DNA from: JBFJKD01 sp041600415
GTDB taxonomy: Bacteria; Pseudomonadota; Gammaproteobacteria; Pseudomonadales; Porticoccaceae
Length of the DNA stretch: 64,000 nt
Assembly (NCBI GenBank): GCA_041600415.1
Contig: JBFIKF010000006.1
Span: 186,001 to 250,000, forward strand
Reading direction: 5' to 3'
The translations under genes were made by a program, and so were the position numbers. Positions 45,889-52,898 of the stretch are shown in pieces; position 1 is the stretch's first letter, and every line of letters starts with the position of its first letter. A model generated the notes under the pieces. That model was not told the origin of the DNA. It made no database searches and saw nothing but the letters and a program-made list of their open reading frames with translations.

Positions 45889-46359
45889 ATGAATAATCTT
45901 CAGCGGACAATGTATGCCCACGGCGTGTTTATGATCCTGTGCACGCTACTATTCGGAGTGGGGCTATGGATGCACTTACTGGGCGGCTTTGAACTATTTC
46001 CCGGCTATATGGTGTCGTTTAACGTACCCGGCACGCCTGATGGCTGGGCCCGCGCCCATAGCGGCCCCGCGCTAAATGGTATGATGGTCATAGCAGTCGC
46101 TTTAGTGCTACCGACCCTAAATTTCCAGGAAAAAACCGCCCGCCTACTGGGCTGGATTATAGTTCTCGATGGTTGGGCAAATATCGGCTTTTATTTTTTC
46201 GGCAACTTCACGCCCAATCGCGGACTTAGCTTCGCAGATAACAAATATGGCGAAGCGGATCTGTTCAGCACCTTAGCATTGGCTCCAGCCTACGTCTTTG
46301 GCGTGTTGGCGATCGGCGCCCTGTTTATCATCGGTAAGCGGGCCCTCTCTCAAGTGTAA
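45889..46359 (+). CDS. Styrene oxide isomerase-like membrane protein
   Basis: A 156-residue protein with four hydrophobic helices (about 12-33, 62-78, 86-107 and 131-150). It resembles Pseudomonas StyC along its whole length as I recall that sequence: CTLLFGVGLWMHLLGGFE, GWARAHSGPALNGMMVIAVA, LLGWIIVLDGWANIGFY and NFTPNRGL are near-identical blocks. StyC is a haem-b enzyme that isomerises styrene oxide to phenylacetaldehyde; its haem ligand His58 corresponds to His57 here, and the active-site Asn64 and Tyr103 to Asn63 and Tyr102. The ribosome site is aggggaat. It lies 105 nt after TauE/SafE. No styAB or styD is near, so the real epoxide is unknown. Confidence 0.85.
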   Translation: MNNLQRTMYAHGVFMILCTLLFGVGLWMHLLGGFELFPGYMVSFNVPGTPDGWARAHSGPALNGMMVIAVALVLPTLNFQEKTARLLGWIIVLDGWANIGFYFFGNFTPNRGLSFADNKYGEADLFSTLALAPAYVFGVLAIGALFIIGKRALSQV

Positions 46360-46375
46360 CCAGCGTCGGTCAAAA

Positions 46376-46392
46376 TCGCAAAAATATTGCGA
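46376..46392. terminator. Weak hairpin after the isomerase-like gene
   Basis: TCGCAA/TTGCGA stem with a 5-nt loop in the convergent gap between the isomerase-like and GST-like genes. It has no T-run, so terminator function is only possible. Confidence 0.2.
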
Positions 46393-46446
46393 GGTCAAGC
46401 CCGATAATGACCGTTGGCGCCTTAATACAACACACAGAATACACGA

Positions 46447-47151
46447 TTATTTAAAATACATACTGTTCATTGTGCCGACAAAATCCGCGAGGTTTGCGTG
46501 ATTCAAGCCCGCATCCTTCACCGGAGATTCAATCGGCACGGTCAGAATATTTGCCAGCAAGCTGTAGGCTATGGCATCGATTTCAGTAGGCGTTTCACCC
46601 ATAAAAAACGGCTTTTCGCCCAGCAGATCGGCCAGGGCAATTATATCCTTGATCCCAATTGCGTGAATTTCTTGCGATGAATGTTTGCCTATACCATGAC
46701 CCATCAGCTGACGTTTGACGTTGCGTCTGACGATGGGTGCCAGAAAAAAGCGCAGTGGTTTTGGAATACCGGCGAGCACAATATCGCGAAATTTTTGCCA
46801 GTTGGATTCCACCATCCAGCGTTCGTACACCATTACCCAGTACAGATTTTCTTCGAGCAGTCGCCGCAGCGAGTGGGCCAGGGCTTTCTGGGATGGCGTT
46901 AATGATATATCCAGATCGCAGTTAAATTCACTGTTGAGATACTCGATAATAAAACCGGAATCTCCAATTTTATTGCCGCGGTGCTCTATCCATGGCAATT
47001 TTTTTTTGGGTCCATTAAACGGCGTAGCATCGACCACCGTTACGTAGGGTATGTTGGCCATTTTAAGATAGGTTTCAAGCTTCAGACAAAACGGACTGAC
47101 CGACGCAAGCCCCCAGGCCCCCGGGATTTGATAAACGACCACCTTTTCCAT
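46447..47151 (-). CDS. Metaxin-like glutathione S-transferase family protein
   Basis: A 234-residue GST-fold protein. The N-terminal thioredoxin-like domain (residues 1-80) opens with VVVYQIPGAWGLASVSPFC, then KLETYLKMANIPYVTVVDAT, KLPWIEHRGNKIGDS and FIIEYL, a pattern seen in the metaxin/Fax-like GST branch. The all-helical C-terminal domain runs from about 95 to the end. The Ser/Cys of SVSPFC is the probable glutathione-activating site. It converges on the isomerase-like gene. Glutathione adduct formation with an epoxide would fit the context, but many metaxin-like GSTs have no known activity. Confidence 0.75.
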   Translation of the reverse strand: MEKVVVYQIPGAWGLASVSPFCLKLETYLKMANIPYVTVVDATPFNGPKKKLPWIEHRGNKIGDSGFIIEYLNSEFNCDLDISLTPSQKALAHSLRRLLEENLYWVMVYERWMVESNWQKFRDIVLAGIPKPLRFFLAPIVRRNVKRQLMGHGIGKHSSQEIHAIGIKDIIALADLLGEKPFFMGETPTEIDAIAYSLLANILTVPIESPVKDAGLNHANLADFVGTMNSMYFK

Positions 47152-47278
47152 TATTCCTCCGTCGACTTACCCTGTATTAAGCCTGCGCGCACCGCCAATT
47201 TCGGTATGCCTCGGTAGATTCCGAGAGCCCACCACCTGGCCCCTTTTTTCAACAATCCTGCCGCCTCGACAACAGTGA

Positions 47279-48067
47279 TTAAAACTTTCTTTTACTATTA
47301 ATTTTCTCAAACAACCCGTGCCTTCCTTTACCCTGCGCAAAATCAGCCGCCCCCTGCAGGCCCTCCCGCTCCAGTGAGGCCACACTACCGGCGAATTCGT
47401 TATCCAGCGCATCACGCAAAGATAGCCCCTGCTGTTCATATGCCGATCGGCGGTCATTGCGCAAGCAATGTTGAGGAAAGCTGGCGATGTCATGGGCCAA
47501 CGCTTCGGCCTGGGCTCGCGCTTCGCCGTTGGGAACGACCCGGTTTGCCAGCCCCATGACATAGGCCTCCGCGGCCGTGACGGGACGCCCGGTAAGAATC
47601 AGATCCATGGCGCGCCCGATACCAATAATACGCGGCAATCTTACGGTGCCACCGTCAATCAGCGGCACCCCCCAACGCCGACAGAAAACGCCAAAAATAG
47701 CGCTCTCTTCTACGATCCGCATGTCACACCACAGCGCCAACTCCATTCCGCCCGCGACTGCGTAACCCGCGACGGCCGCGATAACCGGTTTGGTCAAAAT
47801 CATGCGACTCGGTCCCATCGGACCATCGCCAAAGGTTTCCAATCGATTGCGTCGCGACTTGTCCGCCAGGGCCTTGAGATCGGCACCGGCGCAGAACGCA
47901 CCATGGGCACCGTAAAACACCGCCACCCGTGCTTCATCATCCGCGTCGAACTGTCGAAACGCTCGCGCCAATGCCCGCGCAGTGGGGCCGTCAACCGCAT
48001 TACTCGCTTCCGGTCGGTCGAGCACCACGGTGGTGACGGGTCCATTTTTCTCGATGGAAACACTCAT
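47279..48067 (-). CDS. Crotonase / enoyl-CoA hydratase family protein
   Basis: Crotonase-fold protein, 262 residues from ATG 48067 (ribosome site aggggtaaac; the longer frame to 48085 adds six residues). The oxyanion segments are AFCAGADLKALAD and GYAVAGGMELALWCD. The first catalytic Glu of crotonase is retained in GGMELA, but the second (in QPE of rat crotonase) is Cys in FGVFCRRWGVPLIDGG. It may therefore not be a true hydratase; isomerase, hydrolase or decarboxylase roles exist in the fold. It lies 127 nt upstream of the GST-like gene on the same strand. Confidence 0.85.
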   Translation of the reverse strand: MSVSIEKNGPVTTVVLDRPEASNAVDGPTARALARAFRQFDADDEARVAVFYGAHGAFCAGADLKALADKSRRNRLETFGDGPMGPSRMILTKPVIAAVAGYAVAGGMELALWCDMRIVEESAIFGVFCRRWGVPLIDGGTVRLPRIIGIGRAMDLILTGRPVTAAEAYVMGLANRVVPNGEARAQAEALAHDIASFPQHCLRNDRRSAYEQQGLSLRDALDNEFAGSVASLEREGLQGAADFAQGKGRHGLFEKINSKRKF

Positions 48068-48399
48068 GTTTACCCCTGGTTTCACGAGTTAATTAGCCGC
48101 CGGGATGAATATTGCGCACGCACGCCGCTCAAATTAGCACCCGCACGATTAAACTTACAGCAGTCCAGTAAGTTACCGCAACCCGGTTATGTCCGGCATT
48201 TTTTATAGGAATGGTAAGGCAGAGTGCCTGATTTCTTATGCGAGTTACAATCCAATCAATTGCAGACGGGCAAATAACACTGGCTTACAAATCCGCGTCC
48301 GCAACAAACTTGTGCAATATGCCGTTGCGCAGATATTTTTTTAAGTACGCGCGAGCCGCAACGAATTTACACCGCGATCGTTGCTGACGCCAAACAGGT
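48068..48399. promoter_or_regulatory. Gap upstream of the crotonase gene with a dyad
   Basis: No gene is seen in this 332-nt gap. A perfect inverted repeat AACTTAC-N9-GTAAGTT is at 48152-48174, about 85 nt before the crotonase ATG, a plausible operator. No confident promoter or terminator was found. Confidence 0.35.
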
Positions 48400-49821
48400 T
48401 CACAGCAGCAAGCGTCGAATATCTCCCAGCAATGCAACCAGATCCGTCATAAAACGTCCGGCGTCGCCGCCATTGACGACACGATGGTCATAAGAAAGCG
48501 ATAGCGGCAGCATATTGCGGGGCTCGAACTCGCGCCCGTTCCACAAGGGTTTTAGGTGTGCCTTTGACACACCCAGGATGGCAACCTCCGGCGTGTTTAC
48601 TATGGGTGTAAAACCCTTGCCGCCAATCGCGCCGAGGCTCGAGATAGTAAAACAACCACCCTGCATTTCGTTGACGGTAAGCTTCCCATCCCGCGCTTTA
48701 GCGGCCAGTTCAGCAACATCCTCCGCCAACTGCCACAGGTTTTTTTGATTTACATCCCGTACCACGGGCACCACCAGACCGCGCGGGGTATCAACCGCCA
48801 GACCGATATGAATATAGTGTTTTTGTGTGTAGTGTTCGCCGTCGCTGTGCAGAGAGCGGTTCAATACTGGATTATTCGCCAGCGCCACCGCGCAAGCTTT
48901 CAGAATGATCGGCACCGGTGTCATTTTTATACCGCGCGCTTCCCCCTCAGTTTTGAGGGATTGACGAAACGCTTCCACCTCGGTGATATCGGCATCGTCG
49001 AACTGGGTAACATGTGGCACGTTGAGCCAGCTGCGGTGCATATTGGCGGCGGTCAGTTTGCCGATTTTGGTCATGGCAACCTGTTCGACCTCACCAAACT
49101 GCGCAAAGTCGATATCCGGAACGCTGGGAACTGCGGCGCCGCCAGACTGTGGCCCCTTGATACGCTGTTTCACAAACCGGTGGACATCGTCCTTAAGTAA
49201 ACGACCGCGCGGGCCGGTGCCACTCACCTCCCCTAACTCGACGCCTAATTCTCGCGCCAATTGACGCACTGCGGGCCCAGCGTAAATTTCCCCGTTGGCT
49301 GGGGATTTGCCATTTGGCGCAGGCGTGGTATTCACCGGCTGCGGTTGTGTGGGTGCCCTGGTTGCAGCGCTTTTCTGGCCGCCGCCACGGTTTGTAAATC
49401 TGTCCTGATCACCATCCCCGGGGACATCCTCGGCACCCGCGTCGGCGACCGTATCGGTTTCACTCTCTGCGGGTGTTGCCGCTGACTTTTTGTGCGCTGG
49501 TGTCTCTGACGGTTTTGTTGGTGAAGCGCTAACTGCGGATGTTTTTTCTTCCGGCACAGATGCGGGCTGCTCTGCCTCGCCACTGACTTCGATCTCCACC
49601 AGAGGCACGCCTTCCTTGTCGATGCGCTGCCCTTCGGTTGCCAGTATGGCGACAATTTTACCCGCTTTGGTGGCGGGTATTTCCATGGTGGCTTTATCGG
49701 ATTCGAGAACCACGAGGGTGTCGTCCAGAACCACCGTATCCCCAACAGAGACAGGGATTTCAATTACCTCTACTTCCTCCGCACCGCCCAGGTCTGGAAC
49801 TTTGATAATCTCAGTGGCCAT
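48400..49821 (-). CDS. aceF: Pyruvate dehydrogenase E2, dihydrolipoamide acetyltransferase
   Basis: AceF is the core of the pyruvate dehydrogenase complex. There is one lipoyl domain (residues 1-80) with lipoyl-Lys43 in ESDKATMEIP; E. coli has three and Pseudomonas two. A long Ala/Pro/Thr/Ser-rich linker follows, then a peripheral subunit-binding domain (AGPAVRQLARELGVELGEVS) and the acetyltransferase domain (about 240-473). The catalytic motif is SYDHRVVNGGDAGRF, with Asn where E. coli has Asp, as in Azotobacter-type E2. It is 103 nt after aceE; no lpd is adjacent in this window. Confidence 0.96.
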   Translation of the reverse strand: MATEIIKVPDLGGAEEVEVIEIPVSVGDTVVLDDTLVVLESDKATMEIPATKAGKIVAILATEGQRIDKEGVPLVEIEVSGEAEQPASVPEEKTSAVSASPTKPSETPAHKKSAATPAESETDTVADAGAEDVPGDGDQDRFTNRGGGQKSAATRAPTQPQPVNTTPAPNGKSPANGEIYAGPAVRQLARELGVELGEVSGTGPRGRLLKDDVHRFVKQRIKGPQSGGAAVPSVPDIDFAQFGEVEQVAMTKIGKLTAANMHRSWLNVPHVTQFDDADITEVEAFRQSLKTEGEARGIKMTPVPIILKACAVALANNPVLNRSLHSDGEHYTQKHYIHIGLAVDTPRGLVVPVVRDVNQKNLWQLAEDVAELAAKARDGKLTVNEMQGGCFTISSLGAIGGKGFTPIVNTPEVAILGVSKAHLKPLWNGREFEPRNMLPLSLSYDHRVVNGGDAGRFMTDLVALLGDIRRLLL

Positions 49822-49924
49822 CTGTTACCGCCCTGTTGAACCCTGCCATTGTGCAATTTCCTGCAGTGAATATTTTCAATGTCAACCGTTGTGCGCCGCC
49901 AGGTTCCGCTGGAACCCAGTGCGT

Positions 49925-52573
49925 TTAAACATCAAGTGGGTTGGGTTTATCCGGGTCGATACCCAGATCAATAATCGCTTTGGATACCACACTTTTTTCA
50001 ATCTTACCCTGCTGACAGAGCGTGTACAGTGTAGCGACCACGATATAGTTGCGATCCACCTCAAAAAAACCGCGCAGTTTACTGCGCGTATCACTGCGCC
50101 CAAAGCCGTCTGTACCCAGCACAAAATAGTCGCCTGGTATAAACGCGCGCAACTGTTCTCCAAAGGATTTGATGTAATCAGTAGCCGCGATCACCGGGCC
50201 GGGCCGCTCACTCAATTGCTGGGTAACGTAGGGAATTTTTGCCTCGGCCCCGGGATTCAACATATTCCAGCGAACCGCTGCCTGACCGTCCCGCGTCAGT
50301 TGGTTGATACTGGTGAGACTCCAGATGTCCGCGCTCACCCGGTATTGACGGGCCAGAATTTCTGCTGCTGCCCGCACTTCATTCAGAATTGCGCCAGCGC
50401 CCAATAGCTGCACCTTGAGTTTACTTTTCTTGCCCTCTGCCAGCAGATACATACCACGGATAATGCCTGGTTCGGCACCCTCCGGCATACTCGGGTGCAC
50501 GTAATTTTCGTTCATTACCGTAATGTAATAAAAACAATTCTCCCTGGCCTGGAACATGCGCTGTAAGCCATCCTGAACGATGACGGCCAATTCGTAGCTG
50601 TACGCCGGATCGTAGGTGCGACAGTTGGGAATGGTGTTGGCCAACACATGGCTATGCCCGTCCTGATGCTGTAACCCCTCGCCGTTCAGGGTGGTACGCC
50701 CGGCCGTGGCGCCAATCAGGAATCCCCGCGCCTGCATATCCCCGGCAGCCCAGGCGAGATCGCCAATGCGTTGAAAACCGAACATGGAATAAAACACATA
50801 GAACGGAATCATGGGGTAATCGTAATTGCTGTAGGCGGTGGCCAATGCCATCCATGCCGACATCGCCCCGGCTTCGTTAATACCCTCCTCGAGAATTTGT
50901 CCTTTTTTATCTTCCTTGTAATACAGAATTTGATCCGCGTCGTGGGGCACATAGCGCTGTCCCGCCGAGGAATAAATACCCAACTGGCGAAACATGCCTT
51001 CCATACCAAAGGTGCGGGCTTCATCGGGCACAATCGGAACAACGCGCGCACCGATTTGTTTATCCTTCACCAGATTGGAAAGGATTCTGACAAACGCCAT
51101 GGTGGTGGAAATTTCGCGCTTGCCGGTGGTTTCCAGTTGCTTCTGAAACAGTTCGAGAGGCGGTGTTTCCAGCGCCTCGAAATCTTTCTGCCGGGCGGGC
51201 AGGACACCGCCGAGACGGGCGCGCTGGGCGCGCATGTAGGTCAGTTCGGGGCTATCTTCCGGAGGGCGGTAATAGGGTACCTCCTCCAGCTTGTCATCGG
51301 GGATGGGCAGGCCGAAGCGATCGCGGAAATTTTTCAGGCTGTCAATATCGAGTTTTTTCACCGAGTGGGTATCGTTGGCGGCTTCCCCGGACTCGCCCAT
51401 GCCATATCCCTTGACGGTCATGGCCAGAATCACGGTGGGATGGCCAGTGCTTTGCATTGCCTCGGCATAGGCGGCATACACTTTGTACGGGTCGTGGCCG
51501 CCGCGATTGAGGTACATGATGTCCTTGTCGCTCAGACCCGCCACCAGTTCCGCCAGTTCGGGATATTTGCCGAAGAAATGTTCTCGCGTGTAGGCCCCGC
51601 CGTTGAACTTGTAGTTTTGCAACTCGCCGTCGCACACCTCGTCCATTCTCTTTTGCAAAAAACCCTCTTTATCAGCGGCAAAAAGTGGATCCCAGAAACG
51701 TCCCCACACCACCTTGATGACATTCCAGCCGGCACCGCGAAACGCACCCTCCAGCTCCTGAATAATTTTGCCGTTGCCGCGCACCGGTCCATCCAGACGT
51801 TGCAGGTTGCAGTTCACCACGAACACCAGATTTTCCAGTTGTTCGCGCCCGGCCATGGAGATCGCGCCAAGAGTTTCCGGTTCATCGCATTCACCGTCCC
51901 CCAGAAAGGCCCAGACCTTGCGATCATCCCGGGGCACCAGCCCGCGGGCGGACATATAGCGCATCACGTGTGCCTGATAAATCGCCTGGATCGGCCCGAG
52001 GCCCATGGATACCGTGGGGAACTGCCAGTAGTCAGGCATCAACCAGGGATGGGGATAGGACGACAACCCGTTGCCATCCACTTCCCGCCGAAAATTATCC
52101 AGTTGCTCTTCCGTGAGACGACCTTCCAGAAAAGAACGTGCGTAAATACCTGGAGAACTGTGCCCCTGGTAATAAATCAAATCCTCCAGGTGCTGGTCGT
52201 TACGCCCGCGAAAAAAATAGTTAAAACCGACGTCGTAGAGGGTTGCCGCGGAGGAAAACGTAGCAATGTGGCCACCCAGGCCCTCGTGATTTTTGTTGGC
52301 GCGCACGACCATCGCCATGGCATTCCAGCGGATCAGCGAGCGAATGCGGCGCTCCATAAACAGGTCGCCCGGCATACGTTTTTCCTGGGCGACGGGAATA
52401 GTATTGCAAAACGGTGTGGTGATAGAGCCCGGCAGAGGTATAGCCGCGGCCGTCGCGCGATCCAGCAGCTGTCGAATCAGGAATGCCGCGCGCTCTTCGC
52501 CCTGATGTTTGATAATGGCTTCCAGGGAATCCAGCCATTCCTGAGTTTCGATTTGGTCCAAATCCTGCTGCAT
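49925..52573 (-). CDS. aceE: Pyruvate dehydrogenase E1 component (homodimeric)
   Basis: AceE decarboxylates pyruvate with thiamine diphosphate and reductively acetylates the E2 lipoyl group. At 882 residues it is the single-chain gammaproteobacterial type. WAFLGDGECDEPETLGAIS and FVVNCNLQRLDGPVRGNGKI form the TPP-binding GDG...NCN motif. The N-terminus DLDQIETQEWLDSLEAIIKH is the typical E2-docking segment. Its upstream gap carries two copies of a 17-bp dyad. Confidence 0.97.
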   Translation of the reverse strand: MQQDLDQIETQEWLDSLEAIIKHQGEERAAFLIRQLLDRATAAAIPLPGSITTPFCNTIPVAQEKRMPGDLFMERRIRSLIRWNAMAMVVRANKNHEGLGGHIATFSSAATLYDVGFNYFFRGRNDQHLEDLIYYQGHSSPGIYARSFLEGRLTEEQLDNFRREVDGNGLSSYPHPWLMPDYWQFPTVSMGLGPIQAIYQAHVMRYMSARGLVPRDDRKVWAFLGDGECDEPETLGAISMAGREQLENLVFVVNCNLQRLDGPVRGNGKIIQELEGAFRGAGWNVIKVVWGRFWDPLFAADKEGFLQKRMDEVCDGELQNYKFNGGAYTREHFFGKYPELAELVAGLSDKDIMYLNRGGHDPYKVYAAYAEAMQSTGHPTVILAMTVKGYGMGESGEAANDTHSVKKLDIDSLKNFRDRFGLPIPDDKLEEVPYYRPPEDSPELTYMRAQRARLGGVLPARQKDFEALETPPLELFQKQLETTGKREISTTMAFVRILSNLVKDKQIGARVVPIVPDEARTFGMEGMFRQLGIYSSAGQRYVPHDADQILYYKEDKKGQILEEGINEAGAMSAWMALATAYSNYDYPMIPFYVFYSMFGFQRIGDLAWAAGDMQARGFLIGATAGRTTLNGEGLQHQDGHSHVLANTIPNCRTYDPAYSYELAVIVQDGLQRMFQARENCFYYITVMNENYVHPSMPEGAEPGIIRGMYLLAEGKKSKLKVQLLGAGAILNEVRAAAEILARQYRVSADIWSLTSINQLTRDGQAAVRWNMLNPGAEAKIPYVTQQLSERPGPVIAATDYIKSFGEQLRAFIPGDYFVLGTDGFGRSDTRSKLRGFFEVDRNYIVVATLYTLCQQGKIEKSVVSKAIIDLGIDPDKPNPLDV

Positions 52574-52898
52574 TTTGTCATCGACCTTTGTTGCGCATCA
52601 CGAATATCGTCGGACTGGCGTCACTGCCATCTATATTACCTAACTAAACCTTACCAGACTGGAAATAAACACCCATGATGGGTTGCACCCGACGAGGTAG
52701 AGGAGGGTCAGCATAATAATGTAGTATTTCTACATGTTCAACCAATAAATACCGCCAACGCTTGTCGAGCCCGCTCGGAGAATTAGACGTCACTCGCTAT
52801 AAATCGGCTATTATTCGTGGTTTTTACCGATTTAATCCCGAAAACCACAATATAGTTAAACTACATATCTGCGGCTGTTCTGTGCCTGCCGACCATGA
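52574..52898 (-). promoter_or_regulatory. aceE upstream region with duplicated 17-bp dyad
   Basis: This 325-nt gap lies between the M16 gene and aceE. Plus-strand sites ATGTAGTATTTCTACAT (52719-52735) and ATATAGTTAAACTACAT (52850-52866) match at 13 of 17 positions and are both near-palindromes, 131 bp apart. A separate hairpin GTGGTTTT-N16-AAAACCAC is at 52817-52848. The sites do not match the E. coli PdhR box. They look like paired operators for an unidentified regulator of aceEF. Confidence 0.45.

Noticed and set aside
50771..52678. 635-codon plus-strand ORF
   Set aside because: It is antisense to aceE and its product has no recognisable domain; length comes from the G+C-rich codon pattern of aceE.
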